This document shows positions 47,010 to 60,800 of a stretch of 64,000 bases of DNA, in pieces. The stretch is from the NCBI RefSeq assembly GCF_037975245.1, contig NC_092567.1:6067714-6131713 (forward strand), in the 5' to 3' direction. This DNA comes from Apostichopus japonicus. Taxonomy: Eukaryota; Echinodermata; Holothuroidea; Aspidochirotida; Stichopodidae. A program made the translations under genes and the position numbers. The notes under the pieces were generated by a model. The model was not told the origin of the DNA and did no database searches. It worked only from the letters and a program-made list of their open reading frames with translations. How positions within the stretch are numbered: position 1 is the stretch's first letter; the number at the start of each line of letters is the position of its first letter.

Positions 47010-50000
47010 GAGCAAGCCACTTTTGGTCACTTAACGCATTTGAGAAAAAAATTACATCTGAACTTGGAGATACCGTTTCTATACAATACTCGTAGATTTT
47101 AATAAGTTTTGAAATATTACATTTTGTCTTCATTAATTGCTTCATATACAGTCTTGTTTTATAAGGTATATAAACAGAAGGTTAAACAGTTATTGTTTTA
47201 GCATTACATTATTTTGGCGTAGTAAAGCTGAAAAAATTATGTGTATATCAAGTCATCCTTAAATACAAGTATATACTCTTCATTTTATTCTTTCATTGTT
47301 ATTTGTATGCTCGTTATAAATGATTCTACTGGTTTCATTTTATTTCAGATATTCTTTATTACTTTTATGCTCTGATATTTTCCTTCGATTTAGAACAATT
47401 CTAAGACTATATCTAATACTTGCTCTAATTATTGTTACATTTACTCATTAATTGTAAGATAGAATTCTATTTCAACCATTTATTAATTTTTCTTTCTTTC
47501 AAGATTTAGGTGCTTTCTTTCGTTCCTCCTATTTCCATTTTATGAATTAATCTTTGATATTACTCACGCGTATTACAGTGAATATTAGAAGAATTTCGTT
47601 CAATTTCATCGTAATAACAATGTCTAGCTGTCTACCGTTATACCATTGATTGTGTTACTCAAAATTATAATAACCTTGTCTTAGACATTAATTAAATAAC
47701 AATGACATGTTTTGTTTTTTTAATCCAGTTCTTTGTTCCATTATTATTATCTCTAATGATGTTTCTTTGAAGACAATAGGAACACGTGACTTATTAAAGT
47801 AAGATTTTAACATGATTATAACGAAGATAATGTTCTGTATATTTAAGATGAAACTTAAAAGCAATGATCTGCTCTCCATACATATGTTTCATCTTCTTGT
47901 ATCGTTATTTTACTACTCATTATTATTGTTGCTGATTGATGATTAATGAATATTCATAATTTCTTCATTTTAATTAAGTTTTTGTCGTATTTGCTTCAAC
48001 CCAATTGGATATTATGAAGCCATAAAGTTTACCAATATAACCCAAGCCCTGTCACGCAAAATTTAATATATTTACATAACTACAAACACATATTAGCATA
48101 TATATAAGGATATATTTATCCCTTTATTATGTAATTCTTCCTAGTATCTTCCGTATTTCTGCATGTAAGTACAAATATACAATTTTTACAACCAAACACA
48201 CTTGTTCCCTTTGAGGCGATTCTGAGTCTCTCATTGTGATACAATCACAACCGATTCATCCCGTTTATCTGTTACTATGTCATAAATTCATATCGTAGGA
48301 TCTTATCATGAAATTATTGATATCAACATTGTTATCTCCATGTAACATGTAGTCTATGAACTAACTTGTAATATCAACCTCTAACTCTGTTCTGCCCTGC
48401 ATCAAGGTCACACAGAAGGTTATGGCTATACAGTAACGATCAACATAGGTGGGGCTGGTATATTTGCAGTTGAGATAAAGAAATTCTTCTTCTCCTGATA
48501 AAAGTGTCGCTATCGCTCTATGTGCCGTAAATTTAAGCTTTCTCTTCAAGTTCATCCCAAACTTTTCTAGAAACAAGTGTTGGTCCCTCCTGACTTCAGA
48601 TGACCTTCGACAGAAATTTAGTGAAACCGGGAGATAAAATATGTATAAACTAGGTATGATTCTGGCCAAGTTACGTAAGTCCAAATATAATTTGATTTCA
48701 TTCAAACCAAACTAGAATCTGGTTAGAATTGTTTAGCTACTCCAAAGACTTGTTTTTATCTGTAATTCAAAAGCAGAATATTTTGTCTCACAATTTAAAG
48801 AATGATTCTGTATCGTTTTATTTCTATGACTGAGGAAATGGCTTCTTTCATCCTTCATGGTGTGACTTTGTGGTCTGCAGTGCAAGAAATATATCTTCTC
48901 GTCAACAGGGCAGTTTATGGTATACCGCAAGCTGACATATTGTGGCAATTCATCCTAAGCAAGCGATAGTATCAGATTGATACAAAGTTCAGTGATAGGG
49001 TAATGATTGTTCCTAGTTATTTGTTTTATGTGTTTAATTAGTCAACGTACTGATAATGATCATTAAATTAATAAACAAATACAACATAACACACATCAAA
49101 GTTCAAGGTTGACAAAACGAAAGGTTCTCTCTATTTGCACGACGTTATTTGGTTGTATAACGAGAACATTTGACTGGAAAATTGGCTGATGTTATTTTAC
49201 GTCAGTGTTTAATAAGACCACCTACTGATAATAAACACGTACATTGAAAACATGGACTAAGTTCAAGTTTAGCACACGTGAAATTTAGTTGATTGGCTGG
49301 GAAGTGGATGGGGTTGGGAATTTTGAATCATTAGCATATTTGACGTCATCATCAACTGTTGGCGTGTAAGATATGCATCAACATATATATTTCACGGGAA
49401 GATTAAAGTGGAGGTAAGGGGGAATGGGGGTGGGTGTATTGGTGTGCTTAAGGTCCATTATTTACCTGTAGTTCTGGGCTACATTTGCTTCAATATCGTA
49501 CTATAAACAAAAATAAAACAATGTTGACGTATGTGAAGTATATTTTTACCCCTCTTTTGGGAGTTGGCGGGGAAAATTGTTTAACAAGAAGAAATTCTAA
49601 CGCAAAAAGTTAGTTGATCCATTACGAGGGTGAGACAGGAACGGCATGGGTGTGAAAGGCTTCTGTGACCGGAAAGATGTTAAAACCCGATATTGTTTGG
49701 TTAGATTATGAGTGGAAATAATTTAACATTTAACGACGCTTTAAATTGTACTTTTGTGCTTATTTGTAACATTTTTTTTTCGTCTCCCTAGCCAAGTCAT
49801 GTAAGGTTAACTCCTATGATAATATTATCAATCTATCTAACCATGTGGCTGTGACCGTACACCTGCTGATATGAAATAAACTGTTTGAACTAATGATACA
49901 GGATAAAATACATTTGTGTTATCTGAAACAAATTTAGTGTAAGATTTTACTGCTTTATTTACAAGCACTCTATCTGCATGCATTATTACATCGTGTAATG

Positions 50001-51248
50001 ATATCTTAATTAACCTGAAGTTTCTCTTAAGAAAACGTTACTTTACACATCAGTGATGAAAAGAAAGTGTTCCGCTCTTTGTAAACCATAAAGCAACCGT
50101 ATTACGACTTACCAAGAATGTTACCACAATCTTCAGATTATTGACAATTATATTGCAGACAGTCAAATAAGGTATATTGTTTTGAGTCGGTTAATGAGAG
50201 CAATTTATAAAGTACATAAAGCTTGTAACCTGTCGTCAGCCCAGAGATATTTTTTTCTAGATTAAATCCTTTGAAGAACTAAAGCTGAACTGGAAACATC
50301 CAAACTTTAATTTACTGTTTGTTTGAATTAAGTATAACAATTTTAACGAACAACTTTGCTACGGTTGTCCTGGAGCGAATAACATATTTATCAAAATCAA
50401 CCGAATTATTTGATTTAAATTTACAAATAATATTATATTTAGCCTAAAACGAAATAGTCCCACGTTACAGACTAGCATTCAATCTAAAAAATGCTCTTAA
50501 AATAGTTTGCATTCAAACTGAAACCATTTCTGTGCTCTGACCTTAACAATATCAGCATTGATCGCCGCACAGTTTCTATATCTCCGTGAATAAATGGTAC
50601 GAGCGCCCTCTAAAAGAATAAAGTTTGAATCGCACGGGAGAAGAACACAACTAACTTTTGATTATAACAAAGTTACCGTAGGATGAAGAATGTGGATTAC
50701 GGTCAGGATAGTCAGAGTGAGGTTGTAGGATTATTTCGATCATCCATGTTAATTTGAGATTGGAAGGGCCGCCCTGACGTTCATTTGTTGTTGATGTTCA
50801 CAATAATGAATATTCAAAGAACATAATGATATAAATATTAAACATCAAGAGAAACAAATGTGGAATCAGAGTAATATACAGCTTACTATGGTTAAAGCTA
50901 TTTCCATTCCTTGGAGGTTGGGGCGGGGAGTTTTGAGAGATTAAAACCAATATGATTTCGTTAAACGTTGTGAATACAATACAATTACAGGCTAAATTTA
51001 GTTATAGCTAAACATTCGTTTGAACGATATGTTTATGATGGGAGTTAAAGGCCAAACTTGTTTTTTATGTACAGAATTTCAACACGATGACTATCGAAAT
51101 ATTGCTTTGCTACGGACACTTGGCATATATGGATACAAACGATTATTCCCGCTAATTATTCCATAATCTAGCATTTTGAACGATAAGCCTGCATAGTCGG
51201 TCGAAAAACCTTGATTAACGATGATAAACTCCGATTATTAACCAGACA
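47010..51248. other. non-coding sequence
   Basis: AT-rich. The longest frame is 114 codons on the minus strand (48361-48705, including HRAIATLLSGEEEFLYL). It has no recognised domain, no convincing splice context and no partner exon, so I leave it as an unassigned open frame. A TGACGTCA lies at 49341. Confidence 0.4.
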
Positions 51249-51261
51249 ATCTGTCAAATTT
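51249..51261. repeat. left target duplication of the U2-headed retroposon
   Basis: ATCTGTCAAATTT is repeated exactly at 51445-51457 on the other side of the insert. Confidence 0.88.
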
Positions 51262-51444
51262 CTCGGCCTTTTGGCTAAGATCATGTGTAGTATCTGTTCC
51301 CTTCGGGAATGGTGATACACACCTGACGATGATCACACAGTCACAGTCCCGATGCAAGGGGACTGGGGCTGAGAGCGGATCAGTCGTTTGGTAGTTTGGT
51401 TTTCGTGCCCAGGTTCTTTCCTGGGTGACTTTTTCTTAAAAAGT
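51262..51444 (+). mobile_element. U2-snRNA-headed SINE-like retroposon, 183 bp
   Basis: The insert begins CTCGGCCTTTTGGCTAAGAT and continues through GTGTAGTATCTGTTC. These are the 5' bases of U2 snRNA, including the branch-point-pairing GTAGTA, with one change (CAT for CAA). After about 40 nt the sequence departs completely from U2. A GC-rich body follows with a CCCTTCGGGA hairpin, a GTCACAGTCCC/GGGGACTGGGGC-like stem and a CCCAGG-TTCTTT-CCTGGG hairpin. A T-rich then A-rich tail (TTTTTCTTAAAAAGT) comes last. Perfect 13-bp duplications flank it, so it arrived as an RNA copied by a LINE machinery. A functional U2 gene is excluded by the lost Sm site and 3' stem-loops of normal U2. Confidence 0.85.
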
Positions 51445-51457
51445 ATCTGTCAAATTT

Positions 51458-54400
51458 TTAACCGATTATCCAATTGTATTGCCTATAAGCTTTCATTTTC
51501 AGTTGTAAAACATGGAGTACCGGTTCAAAACAAGACCGGCATTGAGCAATGATCCAAATTTTCCGACAGAATCAAACTGGAATATATCATTAGTTGGTAT
51601 TTTTCTTTGCCATACACGTGATTCAGGAATAATTTCGACATGCGAGCAATTATCCGGTAAGATTAGCATAACAATACGAGTAAATCCCATTCTGAATGAG
51701 AAGAAAACCGCAGGTGGCTTTAGCTTTGTTTAGCATTCCAAGGACAGATGTTCTGTTAGTCATACAGCATTGTATTAAGATAGCTTGAATAGATTCGCTG
51801 CTTGTGCATCAAATCCAACATAAGCAATTGAACGTACGGGGACTGCTGGTGACAGTTTAACCATTTAGTTAAATAATAATTACTTCAAATGCATCAATTA
51901 AAAGACACTGCAACCTTCCCATCGTGCTCTACATCCATGGACATGTTTTTACAAAATTTCTCGTTGGATCAATATCGCAGGATTTACCATGCGAATATTT
52001 CGCAATGATTTCGTAATCCAAAGTGATGTAACATGAATTCAGGATCAATAGTTTTCAGAGACCTATACATATTTTCGAGGGTTGCAAAAATGATTCCTTG
52101 TGAAGGAGGATTCAATTTTTCGAGAGGATCACTTTAGTTTTATACATGTATACACTTTAAACTATATAACATAACGATAATCATGATCAGGTGGTGAAGT
52201 TCGAACGTAATTTTACCTTCCTGACTTTCTGAAAGTTTTTGGAGATTAACAGATATTGGATTTCAAAGTATTGTCCCGTTGACCTCTCGTCATCCCATGT
52301 GAGTACACATTCCAATGAAATCTTTGCTAATATTGATAATCTGGAATAGACGGTATTAGTTTAAAAACTAACAACAGTTAACTTCTCCAAGACATAGGTT
52401 ATTGTCACATCAACATCCAGAAACAGTATTCAGAATAAATAACTTTAACTAGCCCATTATTTTTTTTTTAAAAGAAGCAACTTTTAATGACCTTCATTAT
52501 AATTATTTTTGATAAACATTTAAATTAAAATATCGGCTTAACAAGTAACAATCTAAATTTTGTTACGGTAAAAAATGATGTTTTGAACATCCTCCGATGA
52601 TCAATCACGACCCAAGCCCAAAGTGAACAATTATAATAAAGTGAATTATGTAAGACAATAGTCATTCACTTTCTTGATAGAGGCTGAATTAGTTAGTGCA
52701 GTCATTGTCTGTCATTTGTACACAGAAACCAAAACAAATACACATTGACCTGTGACTGATTCCTTTGCGTAATTAAAGTAAATTAGTCATCATTTCCAGG
52801 GTAAGAAAATCGTTTCTTGGAAACTAAATTATAGAAAAACCTAACTTGATATTACAAACGAATTAAACTAATTATCAAACGAACTATGTCACGCTAATGC
52901 ATCAATTAATCGCCTTTCACTGTTTTGCGTAATTCAATGGCGTTAAGTACCTTCCGTCAAAAGCTCGGTCTAAATCATTTCTTTAATATGGTAATAACAA
53001 ACTGTCTCCGTGAAAACATAATGTCCAGGCAAGTACAATTATATTCGTGATGTTCAGTTTATTCGAAATGTTTAAAGCACCAATGTAGTCTATACCAACC
53101 ATTTACTGCTTTTTCTCTACGAAAAATTCTTGACCAACCTTCAAAATAATTTTCAATTACCAGAATTGATTTTGCCACCATTTGAATATAAATTGCTGTC
53201 ATTGTGAAAATGGAAAAGCCCAAGTTTATATTCTTTAGTACCATCATTATAAAATGTATGAAATATTAAAATATCTTTACAGGGATTAAAAAGCAGTATA
53301 GCGCATGCGCCAATTTGGAGACATTTCCCCTTCTTTACTCATAATGCTTCTTAAAAATTTGACATTCTCGTGTAATATGATCGAACCATCGACTATATGA
53401 TGTTGTTGAAGTATCAAACTAAGCCGCAAATTAATATCAGAGAGATCCCTATCAGTAGTGTTCCATCAGTGTTATCAATAACAGAACATACAGATCTAAG
53501 CGTCACTAAGTTCCGTATTCCAACATGAACATACATACGTTTTTATCCACGGCACTGAAATTAGTTGACAGTGGTAAAATGTCGAAAGTTATTTCCATTA
53601 TGATGATAAAATGATTACTTCCTGAAACGTTTATTTTAATTTTCCTTTTTAATCATAATATTATTAGAAATTAGGCTCATGCTGCATCAAAACAAAGTAT
53701 GTCGGCTGTAGTTTCACAGCGTTGTAAATCTACGAAAAGTTCGATCGAATTATCTTTGCTGGTACCTTCGGTTCTATTTCTTTTTCGTAACTCAATAAAA
53801 TGACGGCTATTGCAAGCTCATCACCACGACTCAATAGAGATGCAGAACTTTAGGGTTGAGAACGTGACTGCTGGTGGAAGAGGATTGAATAGTTATCAAT
53901 GGTATCAGTTTGACGTCATATTATCAGCATACTTTATAGTCTTCGCTTCCGAATTCTTATTTCCTGGATGAAGTTCATACGTATGATGTTTATCTTTGGA
54001 TATTTAATATTAAATATGATTGTTGAAAGAACATCATTTAAATTATATATATTTCAATGTACATTCTTAACTTACGGAGCCTTAGACATTAAATTGCTAA
54101 ATACACGTTATCAGTTAGTAACGATTCTGCCTAAATGCCGCAGTTTGTGTTGAATTTCCACCTTCAAAAGTACAACAACGTACCTACATAACCTAACATA
54201 TAATATACTGCAATCTACTTAAATCACTCCAGAACGATAAAATTAGACAAAGAGTGTAAGAGTTTGCACAATAATGCATAATTGATCTTTAATATTTGCT
54301 ATCATATTATATCGTAAAGCCATTTATTATCACTGGCTTATCTAACAAAACTCTGATAAGGTAAGATCACCCAGGCTCCATTAAGCATCACGTTATATTG

Positions 54401-55216
54401 TCCGTCATATACTCAGCTCGTTCGGTTATCAAATTCAAAGTAACATGACGGTGAATAGAGGATCAATATGAATATTGATAACCATTAAAAGCATAGCTCG
54501 TATGATACATGATACAATCTGATCATATAACAACTATTTCGATTATATTGATAAACATTCCTCTTCCTTTTATAAAATTTGACCCAAGAAAGGTTTAACT
54601 ATCAAAATAAGTTCATCTTCTCCGAACTGGGTTTAAATTAATGACGTCAGCACTGGACACAAATGTCTGAACTAATTTTGTAATTATAAACGTTCATCGA
54701 ATGGAAACGGATCCGATCAAACTTGATCTGTGAAATCTGCTCTTTGTGTTTCTTTGCCATTTCTTTTTGTTCTGCTATAACAAAGCTAGTGGGGTGAAGG
54801 AGGGGGTGCAATGGGGTGCAATGGTGCGCATAGGCGTCGCAGACAGAAGTGCTCCATAAGAGCCCTCCTTCTTTCCATAGTTACAACTTTGAGAACTTTT
54901 TTTTACCGTCAAGTCAAAGGCACCCTCCCCCTATCCATATAGGTCATGCCACTGTTATCGTATAATTGTCAACGCTATAAATATGTACGTTACCTGTGTC
55001 CTTTTCCGCCTAAAGTGTGGGATATTATTAATAGTGGTCGCTGTTTCAATTATATATTTTTCTATCTAAACTGTACATGTTGTAAACCACAAAAATACCA
55101 CTGCTGTCAGCATAGGTTATTTTTTAATATTTTATATATTTAGTTTTGAGAAATGACAGTTTAAACAGCTGACGTCATCAATAAAAGTGACTGGATTATA
55201 CAATCTAGTACAGAGA
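51458..55216. other. non-coding sequence
   Basis: A 73-codon frame at 51512-51733 (TRPALSNDPNFPTESNWNIS then LVG) begins just after a TTCATTTTCAG acceptor-like site and contains internal GT donors at 51599 and 51658. It could hold an exon, but another frame is also open and no family is seen. TGACGTCA lies at 53911, 54642 and 55170. Nothing else is supported. Confidence 0.4.
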
Positions 55217-55380
55217 CCAGGGGCGTCGTGCGAAAATAAATTTTTGGGGGGCCCGTGAGCAGGTGATGACTATCTAAGCGGAGCGCTACCACGGGTTGGC
55301 GCGCAGCGTACAAGAAAATTTTTCGTCTGGCAGACCGCTCAGATTGCAGGAAACGGCACTTCCCGTGCTTTATGGCAGTA
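55217..55380. repeat. fragment related to the interior of the hAT-type MITE
   Basis: AGGGGCGTCGTGCG then GACTATCTAAGCGGAGCG, CTACCACGGGTTGGCGCG and CAGCGTACAAGAAAATTTTT match 39548-39640 in order. A CAGGAAACGGCACTTCCCG piece matches 39658-39680. No terminal repeats or target duplication are visible here, so it is a truncated copy or a different element sharing the interior. Confidence 0.75.
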
Positions 55381-57577
55381 AGCAACACCCCTAAAATTGA
55401 TCAAAATTTACGGCAATTTTTTTTTATTTTGGGAAATATTCTCGAAGGAAGTGATCGCCATTTATTCCTCAGTTTACCAATTCCTCGTCTCACAGAAGCG
55501 CCCAAAATTGAAGACATTTTTGTGTTGGCTGATCCATGATTGCCTCCCATGCCCGTGAGAAGTGGTGACTGGGTAAAGAAAAAGCGATGCCGTTTGAAAA
55601 CATGGAAAGCGAAAGTAGCGAAACCTAAGGTAAAACGTGCGATAACGAAGTGATTATTTTCCAGGTTAATTGTGACTGTATTTGAAATGATTATTATTAT
55701 TCATTTTTTCAAAACTACCTATCAGATCATGAGGAAAATTTATCCTAGTGGACCTTTTAGCGAACTGATTGCATTACTTAAGAAGAAGTTCACATGGAGT
55801 CCCATAATCTCTGTTCACTACATTTATCTTAACTTTCCGAACTTTGTTATAGGCTTAGAAAACAATTAAAAAATTTGCCATTTTTTCATGGAAAATTGAC
55901 TGACTTTGGCAAAGGTAACGGGTTGCCCTTACTCTGGAAATACGTATATATAATATTGTTCAACGATGGCAGCGTTGATGGCACATTTGGTTCATTAGTT
56001 ATCAACCAGTAATTATTTAACTGTTTCGATTGACTGAATATCAACAATTAACAACCATTGACCAAGCAGTCTCGTAGGCCCTAGAAGAAATTCAGTTGCT
56101 GACACTGTTCGAAAACACTTTTTTTTTTAAATTATGACAACATTTTATGACACCTTTGACAAAATTTAGTACATATTTGTCACGCATAAATTGAAACTTA
56201 TTCAAATAGTGTTGAAAATTATCAAATTTATTTATACAGACTTTAAATGAAATATCACAAAAAAAGACAGAAAAGGAAAATATAAGAAGAACTCCAAAAA
56301 AGTGTAAACAATATTTAAAGTATTACAAATTATGAATTCGTTTGCTCTGATAACTTCACATTGTCAAGAAACAATGAAACTTCCAATGACGTAATTCATC
56401 AATCACTACGTCATCAGTATGTACGACCATCTTTCTCATGGACGTCAATTGGTTAAAATCACAATCAATAAAATATAACAATGTTAACTAATACACAATG
56501 ATGTCAATTTGTTTTTAATCTGTATATCATATACCACGTACACTCGATAATTAGGAGAGCCTGTTTTACTTGTATTGTGCTTTATTTCCTTACCATATTT
56601 TTACATAATGGCCTTAACTTTTATATAACGTATCTGTTACGTAATGTCTTGAATCATTACTTATGACATTATATTATAATTTGCCAATGTTCACACTAAA
56701 TGTCATTTTCTAATTCGCTGCTTACCTGGAAATTTCAACAACTGTTCCAAATTGAATATAATTTCATAAAAAATTATATCTTTCCTGGAAATTGTCTTAA
56801 ACTCTTTTAAAAATATTAGGATTGTGGTACTAAAGAAGTGGAAATTTCGAAATAACAGGTCCATCTTTTCACTTTTAATATCCAATTTGCATTTTTTTTA
56901 ACTCAAACTTTCACTACTATATTTCAAACTTTCGCCTATTTTCTCTAACTTTCGACTTTAAGATGGCAAAGTTTAAAAAAAGTATTTCGACTTATTATCT
57001 TAACATATTGGTTTTTTTTATTTAATAATTCGGCTTATTCCTTATGATATCGCCTTAATACCTCACCAGTTGAACTATGTTATCTCAGAATATCAACGTT
57101 TCTTGATTAGATTGGTGTTATGTAATAAGGTGGTAAAGAAAGGACCACATGGATAAACTGTTGACATTTCGACTTAGTATGCGAAAAATGTGTTAACCGA
57201 TTATGAAATATGTAAAAACAAGTTATACATTGATATAGAGGCTATGAGTATTTCATCTACTTGATATAGGCTCAGATGGTTTGGTTGTTCTTATGCATAT
57301 CTCTGGTATGAAAATGAAGATTGTGAGCAACATATTTAATAGGGCGGGCACAAGGATTTACTGGGAGAGCAATTGCCCATTCAGTTAGTATGTTATTTAC
57401 TTCGCTGGTGTCAGGTTCTGACCAAGTCATGTATATTACACATTATAGTATATACCTCGGTCTCACTAAGAGATGTGTGTGACCATAATCATATGTCCGC
57501 TACGAGCTATAATCTTGTCTAATGTATAAATTCCTGATGTAATTGTTGTGACATGTTACATTTGTTTTGCTTTGTAG
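55381..57577. other. non-coding sequence
   Basis: No gene is supported. Similarity to 45.06 kb lies at 56627-56710. Confidence 0.45.
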
Positions 57578-57812
57578 TATAAGACCCTACAGGCCGTATC
57601 ACAAACTACAATTGTTAAGAATAGATACAAGGAGAGTGAATTTAAATTGCTATTCATTTGGCAGAGTGTTTCTCATATACAAGACAGTACCAATGTACTT
57701 AATAAAACCTTTACATAGATTGTCACCGAGACAACGCTCAATGATTGCTGAACAACGTAGTCGGAGGTTTTTTACACGTTTATTTGCACACGTGGTTAAA
57801 CAGGACCACGGT
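57578..57812 (+). other. open segment after a good acceptor, unassigned
   Basis: TGTTTTGCTTTGTAG precedes it. Two frames are open: one for 46 codons (YKTLQAVSQTTIVKNRYKES) to TAG, the other for about 80 codons (including PLHRLSPRQRSMIAEQRSRR) to TAA at 57813. Both have protein-like composition, and neither is recognised. It may be a terminal exon or chance. Confidence 0.25.
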
Positions 57813-60800
57813 TAAACCATAAAGTAAAAATATCTAAACATTCATCTACAAACATTGGTCAACCAAACACATGAATTTGCACAAATCAAAAATACAGAAT
57901 AACATTTCCTCTTATAAATAATGCACAAACAGAAGAAGTATAGCAAATAACATTTGGTAACATGAAACACAAGGCATATAGTAAGATTAACAACAATCAC
58001 CTCCTTAATAATAGTAACGCTCAACTTACCATCGCTGACGGGTAAAACTAGCCGCACGACAAACTGCGATATACAGAGGCATTCAGGGGTTTACTGCAGC
58101 TTTTGGGGGCTTACGGCGGCATTCTGGAGAATCATAGAATACCAATAAAAATAATAACCTCTCGAGAGATACTCCACGAACATGATACTTTGACTCGAGA
58201 TACTCTTACAAATAAGCAACGCAATAAATACACGAAAAGGCAACAAAGATTGTACAAAGCATATAGCAAAATCACATTAAAAGCAAATCTCAAGAATGCG
58301 ATATTAAAGAAGTATACAATTAGGATATCTACCCCTTTAATGCCTTTATAAAACATATATAGAAAACATATTACTTAGGATTTCACTATGAGAGCACATG
58401 CGACGCCACTGCACCATGAGAGGAATGAAGCATGTAACTACGTAACACTCACATAATACGTAAGTATTCGTCGATTACGTAAGTATGCGAAGCAAGGAGG
58501 TGGGTATAAAAAGTCACACCCTAACCACCTAAACACCATTGGGGTAGGGCAGCATTGACTTTTCCCCGATTTCGACCAAGCGGAAATTTCCCTTTAACCA
58601 CGCTAAGGAAATAACACACATCGGCAACGATGACATAGATCATTAGTATGTTGCTTCCAGGATAAATTTTCATCAATAATTAATCCTAAGTATTTTGTAA
58701 AATGTGATTTAAAAATATGAAATACTCTCAAGTGAAAAAAATATCGTAACATTAATGACTATTATTAAGAGCAAGGAAATTGTGTTGCTGGTTTGTTAAA
58801 TGTGTAAAGTTAACGTGCTAGCGTCAAATTGCATCAATAAATTTACTAAACTATGTATTCTTATGTAATCTATTGTATTTGTCTAGTATCTTTATTTCTC
58901 CCGGGAGGGTGGTATTGGCAGGGTCGGTGCAGCTTCCCAGTACAGTCAGCTCCTCTCCTCTTAGTTTGGACTTTTTTTTTCGGAAAAGCTTCCATTCTGA
59001 AAATAATTTGCTTGTCTTTTCTTACGTTTACTGCATTGATTAAATACTGTTTATGTCTGTTTATATCCGGAATGATTCTGCTAACAAGCAGGATCAAGAC
59101 TCGATCAGGTTCCCCCTACCCCCCCCCCCCCCCACCAAGTTAATCATTTGGTATTTTAAAGAAACTATTGCCAATGAGACTATAGCTTTGATCATTAATT
59201 CTGGTTGGAAGAGTAATAGAGTACGGTGGGATTCGTCCAACACGGCAACATACGTCAACGTTGTACTCAAAGACGAAGTCTTCTCTGTACAAACTCTTTC
59301 GCCAGCAACGGCAAATAGTTATTTTTCAAAAGGTTGCTTTTACTAACACCTTAGAGTCTGTATCGTTTATTAATTTATCAAAAACAACAAACAGGTAGAA
59401 TAAAATTATCAAATGAATATTAAACTTCCGCTTGGTAATATGAAATTAGTAAATGTTAATAATGATATGTAGTTAACATGTCGTTATATGTTGTATAAAT
59501 AACTGCTTGTACCGCAGAAGACGTATGAGGAACACATGTATTTGTTAATGTATCATAAATAAGGATTTCATTCGACTACTAAACAATTATATTACCTGAC
59601 AACCTTACGTATTACCAGTTGAATCCCTCTGTCAAATCTAACGAGGAACAGGTACGACCCTTGCTATGTTATCTGCGAATTAATAACGTCACACATCCGG
59701 AGACTGTGCAATCTAAGTTCTTCAATACCGCCCGCATTCACTCCCATTTGGTAAACATTTCAAAAACAAGATCAGAACCACCGAGTCCACATTGTAAGGA
59801 TAGGTGAACGTCACAGATAACAGTGCCTTACAACTGAAAGTTTACCTTTTAAATAAAGAAAGAGACCCTCCTCTTTTCATTACTACAATTGTGAATTTTT
59901 TTGAGTAAATGTGTTGCACTCAGGTCAATCTAACACCTCCCACTATCCAACAGTTTGCCCCTCCTAACCCCCCCCCCCATCCCTCCCTTCCCCGATACCG
60001 CCTTCTTCCGCCATTGCTTACAAGTGTAGTACTCCAAAGTCCTGAAAGTCAATGACATTTGAACATAGCATAGCGAGGTTAGGTTACACATATATATGTT
60101 GTTAGAAATCTTCATGTATCTCTCTCGACGCTGCACAGCAGGGAATAGTTACGCTTTACTTACTGAAGGAACCGGCGAGTTGTAGTCATATCAAATGATG
60201 TTTATCGAGTTGACAATGCACATACTCAACTTGATAATTTTGGCCAAGATATGAATAGAGCGTATACTTGACAATTCGATCAAAATCATATCTTGTTGCC
60301 AAGTTACGTGAAACACACCAAACTTGATTGTTTTATCATTTTCGTCAAGTGGAAACGTTAGCGTAACTCGTCAGCTCAACAAAAATATACAACTTTAAAG
60401 TGTTTTGTAGAACTCGCCTGTCCCTTCAGAACCACTGTAGATTTGTCACCAGTGTCGTAAATATATGTGATTAGATGAGGCGGATATTGTATATTGTCAT
60501 AGCATTCCTACACGGACGCAACGATAACGTGATCTGTATTTTTGAAAATCTACTAACATTTTTGACCCGGAAGAATCCGACGAGAAAAGTATGTTTTGTC
60601 ATGACGAGTAATTTCAGTAATCACCCGCTGTTGAATTTCCAAATAGTCTGAAAAGTTCCAATGCGGGGCCGGGAGCGATTTTTTTCCCAAACAGGTTTGC
60701 AAATACGGAGTTTTCATCTAATCAGATTGCTCGTGACGTCAGCATCAATAATGGCCATCACTAGATAGAAAGTTGGAAGACATACACTGAATCAGAAGAA

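Noticed and set aside
48361-48705. 114-codon minus-strand frame
   Set aside because: The length is near the upper end of chance for this window, with no domain, start context or neighbouring exons.
51262-51444. Functional U2 snRNA gene
   Set aside because: Only the first 40 nt match. Normal U2 stem-loops II-IV and the Sm site are absent, and target duplications show it is a retroposed copy.
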